Positions 44,222 to 52,752 of a stretch of 58,236 bases of DNA are shown one piece after another; the first letter of the stretch is position 1, and each line of letters begins with the position of its first letter. The notes below the pieces were generated by a model. That model did no database searches and was not told the origin of the DNA. It saw only the letters and a program-made list of their open reading frames with translations. Source of the stretch: an uncultured Pseudomonadales bacterium (GTDB lineage Bacteria > Pseudomonadota > Gammaproteobacteria > Pseudomonadales > Azotimanducaceae); assembly GCA_937921865.1 (NCBI GenBank), contig CAKZWF010000077.1, forward strand, positions 1-58,236, written 5' to 3'. A program made the translations under genes and the position numbers.

Positions 44222-44995
44222 ATGATTCGACTGGTATTTGTGCTGCGCAGAAAGGCTGAACTGTCTCTGGCCGAGTTTCAAGACTACTGGCTCAATCAGC
44301 ACGGTCCTCTGGTCGCCAGTTTCGCGAATGATCTGAATATCCTGCGCTACGTGCAGACCCATACTCTGGAAGACCCGGCCAATCAGGCTGTTCAGCAGGC
44401 TCGCGGCGAAATGGAGCCTCACTACGATGGGGTGGCTGAGCTGTGGTGGTCGACCGAAGCGGAACTGGAAGCGGCTCTGCAATCCGCAGCCGGTCAGGCA
44501 GCTGGCGCTGCGTTACTGGCGGATGAACAGACCTTCATTGATCTGCCCCAGTCGCCTCTGTGGATGGCTTATGAATACCCACAGGTGAACCCAACCCCCG
44601 AGAACATTGTCGCTCGAGTAAAAACCAACGTGGTCCGGGTGTTCTTTCCATTGCGCCACCAGGCCCGACTGACTGAAGAGCAGGCCCGACACTACTGGCT
44701 GACCCAGCATGGTCCGATCGTGCGCTCTCATGCTGAAGCAGCGGGGACGCTGTGTTATCGACAGGTGCACCGAGCGAACTCACCGCTGGATGCGGATCTA
44801 CAGGCTGCGCGGGGCACCAAGGTAGAATCTTATCTCGGGCATGCTGAAGCCTGGGTCGACAGGGGACGTGCGCCCATCACCCACGAAGCGAAACGAGCGA
44901 ATCAGGCTTTCATTGCCGATGAACACAACTTCATCGATATGGCTCGATCGACGTTATGGTTCGGCAAAGAACACACGATTATCGACCGACGTTGA
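44222..44995 (+). CDS. Tandem EthD-domain protein
   Basis: 257 residues from the ATG at 44222 (AAGGGAG just upstream). Two EthD domains: residues 1-110 (IRLVFVLRRKAELSLAEFQD, YWLNQHGPLV) and about 125-240 (VRVFFPLRHQARLTEEQARH, YWLTQHGPIV). EthD is a small ferredoxin-like dimer usually made as one domain per chain; here the two halves are fused, so the protein may be a covalent dimer. In the ethyl-tert-butyl-ether locus EthD supports a P450 system, and a CYP153-like P450 lies 3.3 kb away. The fusion form is seen in some other proteobacteria. Function otherwise unknown. Confidence 0.85.
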   Translation: MIRLVFVLRRKAELSLAEFQDYWLNQHGPLVASFANDLNILRYVQTHTLEDPANQAVQQARGEMEPHYDGVAELWWSTEAELEAALQSAAGQAAGAALLADEQTFIDLPQSPLWMAYEYPQVNPTPENIVARVKTNVVRVFFPLRHQARLTEEQARHYWLTQHGPIVRSHAEAAGTLCYRQVHRANSPLDADLQAARGTKVESYLGHAEAWVDRGRAPITHEAKRANQAFIADEHNFIDMARSTLWFGKEHTIIDRR

Positions 44996-45033
44996 CTAAT
45001 CTCCGGTGGCTGGCCCATGGAGCCTGACTGAGC

Positions 45034-46194
45034 CTAGTCGCCAAACCCTTTGCGGGTAATCCAGTCGTTCACGACGCTCACCGCCTCGTGAACCTTCTCC
45101 CGGCTCACCATGTAGTAGTGGTCGGCACCTTCGATCTGGTGCAGCTCTTTGTCCGAATGAGTGATGGCATCAAACAGGCGCTGGGCATGACTCGGGGTAC
45201 AGGCCAGGTCGGCAGTGTTGTTCACCACCAGGACCGGACAGCTGATTCGTGATGCGTTACCCAGACCGTCGGCGTTGCTGTCATCAAAGCTCCACTGTGA
45301 CAGCCAGGAACGCAGCGTGGTAAACCGCGCCAGCCCCACCGGACCGTCGTTCACGGTCTTCGGGTCACCCAGATAGCAGGTGCCCGCCGGGCGATCGGAG
45401 GGATCCTGGGTAGGGTCCAGCCAGCGCACGTCTGCCATGGTGCCGTAGACGACAAATGGACGTTCCGGTGGAAGATCCGGGTTGGCTCGAACTTCTTTAA
45501 GCAGAGCCTTGACCCACTCGGTAATGCGCCGGTTGCGGGCGACCTGCGCCTCGCGAAAGCGGCTGACAAATGCTGCACTGTAGGGTGGCTGATTGGGGTT
45601 GTCCGGATCATAGAGATTGAGTTCCCGATCCCGCTCAAAGGGTTTGGACTCATCGAGGATGGAGGGATCCATCCACTCGGTCATCGTCACCGCGCGGCTT
45701 ATGTGCGCTGCCAGCAGCAGGATGCCATCTGCGGGGATGAGTTCAACGTCGGTCAGATCAAGTGGATCACCCGCCGGCGTTGCGGTGATGGTCGGATGCT
45801 CAGCCTGATCCTGATAAAACAGCGACAGAGAGCCACCGCCCGACCAGCCGCCCAGCAGCACCTTCTCATAGCCGAAGCGCTGCTTCAGATCGCGGATGCA
45901 GGCACCAAGGTCGAGCAGGCACTTTTCCATGATCAGCGCTGAATCATTGCCGCGGTAGCGGGGGTTGCAGTAGATCGCGTGAGTGCCGGATCGAACCAGC
46001 GCGTTCACCATCGGCAGAAACGCACCACCACCAATGGGGTGGGAGAAAACCACCACGGTTTTCGACTCGCTGCCTGCCGGTCGCATGCGCATACACTCGA
46101 CAAACACCACGCCTGTGGATCCGCCATAGGTATCTTTCATCGGGTCCGGGTCTGTGTGGACCACTCCGTAAGGCTCTCTAACTATCTCCACCAC
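45034..46194 (-). CDS. Alpha/beta hydrolase (386 residues)
   Basis: Start GTG at 46194 with GAGAGGAAG five bases upstream. Fold motifs: VVVFSHPIGGGAFLPMV (oxyanion loop), AIYCNPRYRGNDS, and LLGGWSGGGSLSLFY, where the serine of GWSGGG is the nucleophile. The acid and base are likely in LVVNNTADLACTPSH and EGADHYYMVSREK near the C-terminus. A roughly 130-residue cap lies between about 150 and 280. An esterase or lactonase with a hydrophobic substrate fits. It diverges from the 2OG oxygenase gene. No signal peptide. Confidence 0.87.
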   Translation of the reverse strand: MVEIVREPYGVVHTDPDPMKDTYGGSTGVVFVECMRMRPAGSESKTVVVFSHPIGGGAFLPMVNALVRSGTHAIYCNPRYRGNDSALIMEKCLLDLGACIRDLKQRFGYEKVLLGGWSGGGSLSLFYQDQAEHPTITATPAGDPLDLTDVELIPADGILLLAAHISRAVTMTEWMDPSILDESKPFERDRELNLYDPDNPNQPPYSAAFVSRFREAQVARNRRITEWVKALLKEVRANPDLPPERPFVVYGTMADVRWLDPTQDPSDRPAGTCYLGDPKTVNDGPVGLARFTTLRSWLSQWSFDDSNADGLGNASRISCPVLVVNNTADLACTPSHAQRLFDAITHSDKELHQIEGADHYYMVSREKVHEAVSVVNDWITRKGFGD

Positions 46195-46360
46195 GGTGGC
46201 TTCCTCTCTCAGCGACCGCTATCTTTTAGCCTAAACGCGGGTCCGGAACCAGTGAAGCGGGTGCCTGAATAGCAGTACACTGAAGGTGATCCTAAAATTC
46301 ATGCCAGTCGACCGATGATCGTTTCAGTAGTCGAAGAGCCCTAAAGGAGCGGAAGCTGCC

Positions 46361-47182
46361 ATGACTGAGTCAGCGTTGAATCTTGGAGACATCGTCAATC
46401 TCGACGACTACCCGATCAGTGATCGAAGTAATCGTGTGCGACAGACCCTGATCGATCGCTGCAGGGCTGATCTCGAGACCAGCCTGTGCTGTGTGATACC
46501 GAACTTCATTCAACCGAGTGCGCTCGAAGCGATGGCTGCAGAAGCGATCGGGCTTGAGAAGGGCGCGTATCACAACAACTCACTGAGAAACTGTTATCTG
46601 CATCGAGCCCAGGATGCGTCGCTGCCAGCTGATCATCCGCGCAACCTTCAGGATCGCTCCAGCGTGCGCATGATCGCCTACGATCAGATCCCACCTGCGT
46701 CACCGCTGAAAGTATTTTATCACGCCGATGCTGTTCGCGAGCTTGTGGCAGACATCGTGGCGCAGGGAGAGCTGTTTGATAACGAAGATCCCTATCAGCC
46801 GGCAAACTATGTCTGTTACCGCGACGGCGATGAATCGTCCTGGCACTTTGATGCGGATAACTCTTTCACCATGACCTTGATGGTCCAGCCCGCTGAAGAT
46901 GGTGGCGACTTTGAGATGTCGCCAAACACCCGCAGCAACGACGATCAGAATTATCAGCATGTCGGTCAGGTGCTGCGTGGCGAACGTGCCGACACGGTTC
47001 GATCGATTGGTCGCGAGCCAGGTGCGCTGTGCATTTTCCGGGGCTGCAACGCACTGCACCGGGTATCGCCCGTTCACGGCAACACGCTGCGCATCATGGG
47101 CGTATTTGTCTATGAGTTCAGTCCGGGTCTGGTTGGCGACCCGGAGGTCAACGCCACGATCTACGGCGCTCGGACGCAATAA
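46361..47182 (+). CDS. BesD/HalD-like Fe(II)/2-oxoglutarate oxygenase with HxD
   Basis: 273 residues of the BesD/HalD-like oxygenase family. The ligand triad is H162-F-D164 in SSWHFDADNSF and H233 in NALHRVSPVHG, with the 2OG arginine R244 in NTLRIMGVFV. In the true radical halogenases of this family the Asp is replaced by Gly or Ala to make room for chloride; here Asp is kept, so hydroxylation rather than halogenation is expected. AAAGGAGCGG precedes the ATG. The amidohydrolase starts 23 bp downstream and is probably co-transcribed. The substrate may be an amino acid or another small acid. Function inferred. Confidence 0.82.
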   Translation: MTESALNLGDIVNLDDYPISDRSNRVRQTLIDRCRADLETSLCCVIPNFIQPSALEAMAAEAIGLEKGAYHNNSLRNCYLHRAQDASLPADHPRNLQDRSSVRMIAYDQIPPASPLKVFYHADAVRELVADIVAQGELFDNEDPYQPANYVCYRDGDESSWHFDADNSFTMTLMVQPAEDGGDFEMSPNTRSNDDQNYQHVGQVLRGERADTVRSIGREPGALCIFRGCNALHRVSPVHGNTLRIMGVFVYEFSPGLVGDPEVNATIYGARTQ

Positions 47183-47204
47183 GGTTCCTTCCGGAGAGGT
47201 AAGT

Positions 47205-48218
47205 ATGACTCATCACGCAAACGCAAAGCTTCAACAATGGTTGGATCAGGAAGTCCCTGAAGAAGTGCTGGAACCGGATCTGCCGATAATTGATCCTCAC
47301 CACCACCTCTGGGATCTGCGCACCTTCACAATCCAGCCGCACGCCAGCTTCGAACAGAAGGTGTATCTGTGTGAAGAAATCGTCGAGGACATTAGCGCTG
47401 CAGGACACAAGGTCACACAGACCGTGTTTGCCCAGTGCGCTGCGTTCTATCGTGCTCAGGGCCCTGAAGCGATGCGCTGTGTGGGTGAAACTGAATTTGT
47501 GCACGGCATTGTCGCGATGAGTAACTCCGGGGTGTATGGAGATACCCAGCTGTGTGCGGGTATTTTCGGCAGTGCCGATCTTCGTGCCGGTAAAAGCGTT
47601 GGCGAGGTATTGCAGGCACACCTTGCCGCGTCGCCAAATTTCCGCGGCGTGAGAACGGCTTTTCCAAGCGACCTCAACGACAGTTTTCTGGAAGGCTACG
47701 CTCTGCTGGCCGACTTCCAGTTGAGCTACGATAACTATTCCCCGGACGTCGACAGATTACCGACGCTGGCCAAGCTGGCTGATCGATATCCCGAAGTCCC
47801 GGTGATCGTTAATCATCTGGGTGGCCGGATTGACCCTGACGCCTCGGCGGATGAGATTGCGCGCTGGCGTGCCGGTATCGATGCCATAGCCCGGTGTCCC
47901 AACGCGGTTATGAAGTGCGGGGGTGCCCAGCAACGGGTGGGGGCCTGGGAACCACCTTTTCACATGAATAATCGCGCCAGTCCGATCGGCTCAGAAGAGC
48001 TGTGCGAGCTGCTGCTGCCGTTTTATCAGTACGCGATTGAGGCTTTCGGTCCCGATCGCTGTATGTTTGAAAGCAACTTCCCGGTGGATAAAGAATGCGT
48101 GTCCTATCGGACGCTATGGAATACCTTCAAACGGATCGCCCGGCGCCTGGGTCTCAGTGATGCTGAGAAAACGGCGATCTTCAGCGGCACCGCCGCCCGG
48201 GTCTATCGACTGAGCTAG
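47205..48218 (+). CDS. Amidohydrolase-2 family (TIM-barrel metal hydrolase)
   Basis: 337 residues from the ATG at 47205 (GGAGAGG at 5 bases). The first metal site is LPIIDPHHHLWDLRTF (HxH, about residues 27-43), then VIVNHLGGRIDP, and MFESNFPVDKECVSYRTLWN near the end, the amidohydrolase-2 fingerprint with the late Asp. Members hydrolyse lactones or decarboxylate aromatic acids (gamma-lactonase, ACMSD and 2-pyrone-4,6-dicarboxylate lactonase types). It follows the 2OG enzyme and precedes the P450 by 99 bp. The three may form a pathway, which is inference from order. Confidence 0.88.
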   Translation: MTHHANAKLQQWLDQEVPEEVLEPDLPIIDPHHHLWDLRTFTIQPHASFEQKVYLCEEIVEDISAAGHKVTQTVFAQCAAFYRAQGPEAMRCVGETEFVHGIVAMSNSGVYGDTQLCAGIFGSADLRAGKSVGEVLQAHLAASPNFRGVRTAFPSDLNDSFLEGYALLADFQLSYDNYSPDVDRLPTLAKLADRYPEVPVIVNHLGGRIDPDASADEIARWRAGIDAIARCPNAVMKCGGAQQRVGAWEPPFHMNNRASPIGSEELCELLLPFYQYAIEAFGPDRCMFESNFPVDKECVSYRTLWNTFKRIARRLGLSDAEKTAIFSGTAARVYRLS

Positions 48219-48317
48219 GTTCCGGGTTCGAATCGCTGCAGTGTGCAAGAGCGATGTGTGTTCTGCTGATCGGGTATATTATTGGGCCATTGAGGGACAG
48301 GACAGAAGGGACAGATC

Positions 48318-49664
48318 ATGAGCGAAATCAGATCAGACCAGGACGATACAGTCGCGGCGGATTCGAAAGCTGATTCTGCAAGGCGCGCCATTATCAGCCC
48401 GTTTCTTTCAGACAATCCTCCGCCGGTGATCGAAGACCCGTATGCGGTGCCGATCGAAGACATCAACATGATCGATGGGCGTCTGTTTCAGCAGGACATT
48501 CACTGGCGACACTTCGAGCGGCTGCGTGCGGAGGATCCGGTGCACCTCAATGAACTGCCCGGCTTCGGACGCTACTGGTCGCTGACCAAGTTCGAAGACA
48601 TCATGTTTGTCGACACCAATCACGAACTGTTCTCCTCCGCACATGGCATCACCATTGGCGCGAAGGTGGGTGCGGAGTCGAACAGCGATGAACTGCAGTT
48701 TTCCAATTTCATCGCGATGGACCCGCCCAAACATGACCTGCAGCGCGCGACGGTTGCTGGCGTGGTCGCGCCGCGCAACCTGTCGCTGCTTGAGTCCACC
48801 ATTCGCGAACGCACGGCCCGGGTGCTGGACAGTCTGCCCACCAACGAGACCTTCAACTGGGTTGACCTGGTATCGATCGAGCTGACCACGCAGATGCTGG
48901 CAACGCTGTTTGATTTTCCTTTTGAAGAACGACGCAAACTGACCCGCTGGTCAGACGTGGCAACCGCACCGCCGGGTATCGGCATTGTCGACACGCCCGA
49001 ACAGCGCCGTGAAGAGTTGATGGAGTGTCTGGCGTATTTCACCAAACTTTGGAATGAGCGGGTGCATCAGGATCCGCCGGGCAACGATCTGATTTCCATG
49101 CTCGCTCATGGTGAAAACACCAAAAACATGCAGCCCTTTGAGTTCCTCGGCAATCTGATTCTGCTGATTGTTGGTGGCAACGACACCACTCGGAACTCGA
49201 TGAGCGCCGGTGTGCTGGCGCTGAATCGTAATCCGGCGGAGTACGACAAGCTGCGCAACGATCCCTCGCTGATCACCAACATGGTTCCGGAAATCATCCG
49301 CTACCACACGCCGCTGCCGTATATGCGCAGGACGGCTAATCAGGATATTGAGATTCGCGGCAAACAGATCAAAGCCGGCGACCAGCTGCTGATGTGGTAT
49401 GTCTCAGGTAACCGCGACGACGAAGTGATTGATCGTCCTGATGAGTTCCTGATCGACCGATCCAACGCCCGTCATCACCTGTCTTTTGGCTTCGGGATTC
49501 ATCGCTGCATGGGCAATCGTCTGGCAGAAATGCAGCTGAGGGTCCTGTGGGAAGAGATCATGACCCGGTTCAGCAAAGTTGAGGTGGTCGGGGAGCCCCA
49601 ACGGCTGCGCTCGAGCTTTGTTCGCGGTATCACTGACCTGCCGGTCAGGGTCCACCCGCTTTAG
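48318..49664 (+). CDS. Cytochrome P450, CYP153-like
   Basis: 448 residues. I-helix LILLIVGGNDTTRNSMSAGVLALN, K-helix EIIRYHTPLPYMRR, and the heme-ligand loop SFGFGIHRCMGNRLAEMQLR with C397. The GGNDTTRNSM motif, AGDQLLMWYVSGNRD and the C-terminal VGEPQRLRSSFVRGITDLPVRV are features of CYP153, soluble bacterial P450s that hydroxylate the ends of alkanes and fatty acids. It needs a ferredoxin and reductase, and neither gene is in the window. The Shine-Dalgarno AAGGGAC is good. The M19 dipeptidase starts 24 bp downstream, so a shared transcript is likely. Substrate unknown. Confidence 0.92.
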   Translation: MSEIRSDQDDTVAADSKADSARRAIISPFLSDNPPPVIEDPYAVPIEDINMIDGRLFQQDIHWRHFERLRAEDPVHLNELPGFGRYWSLTKFEDIMFVDTNHELFSSAHGITIGAKVGAESNSDELQFSNFIAMDPPKHDLQRATVAGVVAPRNLSLLESTIRERTARVLDSLPTNETFNWVDLVSIELTTQMLATLFDFPFEERRKLTRWSDVATAPPGIGIVDTPEQRREELMECLAYFTKLWNERVHQDPPGNDLISMLAHGENTKNMQPFEFLGNLILLIVGGNDTTRNSMSAGVLALNRNPAEYDKLRNDPSLITNMVPEIIRYHTPLPYMRRTANQDIEIRGKQIKAGDQLLMWYVSGNRDDEVIDRPDEFLIDRSNARHHLSFGFGIHRCMGNRLAEMQLRVLWEEIMTRFSKVEVVGEPQRLRSSFVRGITDLPVRVHPL

Positions 49665-49687
49665 TCACCATCAACTCAGGAAACACT

Positions 49688-51010
49688 ATGTTCACGAATA
49701 TCCGCAGCGGGCTGACAGCGCCTGTTCTCCTGGTCAGTTTGATCTTTATGCTGACGTCCTGCTCACAGTCTGACGAGCCGGCGGACCTCGAGCCTGCTCC
49801 GATCCCGGAGGCTGAAGTTCCCGTCAGCGCGCAGGAGATCCATGCCGCCGCGCTGGTGCTCGATGCCCACGCGGATATCGAAATTCCGGACAAACCCTCC
49901 CGCTATGCGGGGGCTGATGGCCTGTCACGCGTTGCCCCTGACAAGATGCGCGCAGGTGGTATGGATGCAGTTGTGATGAGTGTTGCCGTTGGGCCTGGTC
50001 CCAGGACGCCGGAGGGATACCTGGCGTCACGCGCACTGGCAGATGAAAAAATTGCGGCAGTGGCGGCTCTGGCCAGTGATCCGGCCAACAACGCAGTCAT
50101 TCCGCGCACAGCTGACGAACTGGTTGCCGCTCACGAGGCGGGTAAAAGCGCGCTGATCCTGGGTTTTCAGAACGCGCTGATCCTCGGTACAGATCCTTCC
50201 GTGATCGACGATCTCTATGAGCAGGGCGTTCGGGTTTTTGCACTCACCCATATGGGCCATAACGATTTTGCCGATTCGTCGCGGCCACTGTACGTGGCAG
50301 AACTGGGCGCTCGCGAAGCGGATGCAGAACATGGTGGGCTGTCCGAGCTGGGGATCGCTGCGATCGAGCGGATCAACGCCCTTGGCGGTATCGTCGACGT
50401 GTCGCAGCTGTCGAAACAGGCAGCCCTGCAGGTATTGGAACTGTCTCGTGCGCCGGTAATTGCCAGTCACTCAAATGTCCGCGCGCTGACCGATGTCAGT
50501 CGCAATCTGTCTGACGAAGAAATTGATCGGATTGGCGAGACCGGTGGGGTGATCCATGTGGCACCGTTCAGGGGCTATCTGTTTGACTCTGCCGACCCTG
50601 AGATGGATCCGAATATCCGCGCGGCACGTCGCGCTGTTGGCATCGACGAAGATTATCTCTATCCGTTTGAGCTGTACTGGGAGATTGATGACCCCCAAGT
50701 ACAGCGAGAGTTTCTCACCTCGGTGAGTGACATTCTCGGTCCTGCCTATCTGGACGATATGCTTGAGCACATCGACTACATCGCGCAGCGGATTGGCGTC
50801 GATCACGTTGGCATCGGCACCGACTTCAATCACGGCAGCGGTATTGAAGGGTTCAACGATGCCAGTGAAGCGTTGAATGTCACCATCGAGCTGATTGAGC
50901 GCGGCTACAGTGCGGACGATATCGGGAAAATCTGGGGTGGCAACTTCCTGCGAGTCTGGCGCGGCGCTGAAGCTGCAGCTGCTCAAGAAGCAGCCGTCGA
51001 CGCCGATTAG
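49688..51010 (+). CDS. Membrane dipeptidase (M19) lipoprotein
   Basis: 440 residues. Signal peptide with lipobox LTSC (C25) and a Pro/Glu-rich linker to about residue 45. The M19 zinc-peptidase motifs: LVLDAHADIEIP (HxD, first metal site), ILGFQNALILG, VFALTHMGHNDFAD, VIASHSNVRALTDVSRN and HVGIGTDFNHGSG. It would hydrolyse dipeptides, or in some families imipenem-like or beta-amide bonds. Attached to the membrane by the lipid. It follows the P450 with 24 bp between, so a dipeptide-type natural product could be a substrate, but this is guesswork. A 10-bp hairpin follows. Confidence 0.92.
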   Translation: MFTNIRSGLTAPVLLVSLIFMLTSCSQSDEPADLEPAPIPEAEVPVSAQEIHAAALVLDAHADIEIPDKPSRYAGADGLSRVAPDKMRAGGMDAVVMSVAVGPGPRTPEGYLASRALADEKIAAVAALASDPANNAVIPRTADELVAAHEAGKSALILGFQNALILGTDPSVIDDLYEQGVRVFALTHMGHNDFADSSRPLYVAELGAREADAEHGGLSELGIAAIERINALGGIVDVSQLSKQAALQVLELSRAPVIASHSNVRALTDVSRNLSDEEIDRIGETGGVIHVAPFRGYLFDSADPEMDPNIRAARRAVGIDEDYLYPFELYWEIDDPQVQREFLTSVSDILGPAYLDDMLEHIDYIAQRIGVDHVGIGTDFNHGSGIEGFNDASEALNVTIELIERGYSADDIGKIWGGNFLRVWRGAEAAAAQEAAVDAD

Positions 51011-51036
51011 GCGTCTGACAAGCTCGCCGTAAACTA

Positions 51037-51062
51037 CGATGACCGGATTCCGCCGGTCATCG
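51037..51062 (+). terminator. Hairpin after the M19 gene
   Basis: Perfect 10-bp stem cgatgaccgg (51037-51046) with 51053-51062 and a 6-base loop, 27 bp after the dipeptidase stop. No T-tract follows. Likely slows or ends transcription before the BCCT gene. Confidence 0.5.
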
Positions 51063-51120
51063 ATTCGCGCAGCAAACTCGGCTCCTGTAGGCTTGTCGCT
51101 TACTCGCCAGATTCCTCTCC

Positions 51121-52683
51121 ATGCGCCGACTGCCCGATACGGATCCCGCCACCAATATTGATTGGTTCATATTCATCGCCAGTGCCGGCATCGTCTTTGC
51201 GGTGTGTATACCGCTTGCTCTGTACCCTGAAGCAGGGGAGATAGCGCTTAACGGGGCATTTACCTATGTCACCGAGCAGCTGGGTATTGCCTACATTCTG
51301 TTCAGCATCGGCGCAATAAGCCTGCTGCTCTACCTGGCATTTTCGCGGTTTGGTCATATTGTGCTGGGCGGCAGCGGTGCGCCGGACTTCGGCACTTTCA
51401 GCTGGGCGGCTATGCTGTTCTGCGGCGGTATCGGCACCAGCGTGTTGTACTGGGGCACAATCGAGTGGGCCCACTACTATCAGACACCCCCCATGGGTCT
51501 GGCTGCACAATCCACCGAAGCCTTGCAATGGGCAGCCGCTTATCCGCTGTTTCACTGGGGTTTCACGGGCTGGGCTCTGTATTGTCTGCCGGCGGTGGCG
51601 GTGGCTTATGCTTACCATGTTCGCGGCGTGCAATCGCTGACCTTGAGTGCTGCCTGTGAGCCGATTATCGGTGTCTGGGCACATCGTTTTCCCGGGCGCA
51701 TCATTGACCTCACCTACATGATTGGCCTGATCGGCGCCTGCAGTACCGGCATTGGTCTGGCAGTTCCGCTGATTGCCGCCTGCCTCGGCTGGATGTTCGG
51801 ATTGGCAGATACATTCGCCCTTAAGGTGGTGGTGATCAGTGTGGTCACCCTGGTGTTTGTGATCAGCGTCTGGGTCGGTTTGGAGAAGGGCATCAAACGC
51901 TTGAGCAATCTGGCGGTGTGGCTGGCATTTGCCCTGCTGGGTTTTGTGCTGATCACCGGACCGACTGTCTACATTCTGGAGTTCGGCACCACGACGTTCG
52001 GATTCATGTTGCAGAACTATATGACGTTGAGCACCTGGACAGATCCGGCTGCAGGCTCGAACTTTGTGGAGTCCTGGACGGTCTTTTACTGGGCCTGGTG
52101 GCTGGCGCTGGGGCCGTTCATGGGGATCTTTGTGACGAAGATTTCCGGCGGACGGACCATCCGTCAGGTCATTCTTGGCTCGCTGGGTTTCGGTACACTC
52201 GGGACCGGGCTGTTTTTTATCATTCTGGGTAACTACGCCGTGCATCTGCAGCTCAGCGATCAGTTGGCAGTGCTCGGCACCTTGAACCATTCCGGCGCTG
52301 CGACTGCGGTTGTTCAGGTGATCGCATCGCTGCCGTTGGCTGCTATCGTGGTGCCGGTGTTCTGCCTGATCTGCGTAATCTTTGCGGCCACCAGCTACGA
52401 CTCGGCTTCATACACTCTGGCGTCTTCGACGACCCGAGCCTTACCCCGGGACGCACATCCGGCACGCTGGAACCGCGTGTTCTGGGCGGTTTCACTGGGC
52501 CTGTTGCCGATTACGCTGATTCAGATTGGCGGGCTGCGACCGCTGCAGTCAGCCGTTGTCGCTGTCTCGGTGCCGCTGCTGGTGGTGGTTGCGGTGATGA
52601 CTGCGGGGCTCTGGAAAAGTCTCCATGACGACGAAGCTGCTGCTCGCGAGGTGGCCGACCGGGGTCCATTGGCTGTGAGGTAA
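51121..52683 (+). CDS. BCCT-family transporter
   Basis: 520 residues with twelve membrane segments. BCCT marks: the Trp-rich region SVLYWGTIEWAHYYQTPP (about 105-122), YPLFHWGFTGWALYCLPAVAVAY, and segment WAWWLALGPFMGIFVTKISGGRTIRQV (about residues 322-348), a variant of the family signature WWxxWxPFxGxFxARISRGRTxR. Import of betaine, carnitine, choline, ectoine or DMSP is expected, and salt-regulated uptake is common. The next gene is a TauD-type oxygenase, which could act on the imported quaternary amine, as gamma-butyrobetaine hydroxylase relatives do (inference). Start ATG at 51121 without strong ribosome site. Confidence 0.93.
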   Translation: MRRLPDTDPATNIDWFIFIASAGIVFAVCIPLALYPEAGEIALNGAFTYVTEQLGIAYILFSIGAISLLLYLAFSRFGHIVLGGSGAPDFGTFSWAAMLFCGGIGTSVLYWGTIEWAHYYQTPPMGLAAQSTEALQWAAAYPLFHWGFTGWALYCLPAVAVAYAYHVRGVQSLTLSAACEPIIGVWAHRFPGRIIDLTYMIGLIGACSTGIGLAVPLIAACLGWMFGLADTFALKVVVISVVTLVFVISVWVGLEKGIKRLSNLAVWLAFALLGFVLITGPTVYILEFGTTTFGFMLQNYMTLSTWTDPAAGSNFVESWTVFYWAWWLALGPFMGIFVTKISGGRTIRQVILGSLGFGTLGTGLFFIILGNYAVHLQLSDQLAVLGTLNHSGAATAVVQVIASLPLAAIVVPVFCLICVIFAATSYDSASYTLASSTTRALPRDAHPARWNRVFWAVSLGLLPITLIQIGGLRPLQSAVVAVSVPLLVVVAVMTAGLWKSLHDDEAAAREVADRGPLAVR

Positions 52684-52752
52684 TCGTGTGAGATGCTGTG
52701 CGGGCGCGATGACTGCAGCGATTTTATGAAGCCAACATTCTGGAGAACAGCC

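Noticed and set aside
48224..48234. GGGTTCGAATC, like a tRNA T-loop
   Set aside because: Flanking bases do not form the T-stem, and no acceptor or anticodon arm is upstream. Chance match.
51100..52290. 396-codon minus-strand frame
   Set aside because: Antisense to the BCCT transporter; composition (His/Gln-rich) follows from the hydrophobic codons on the other strand.
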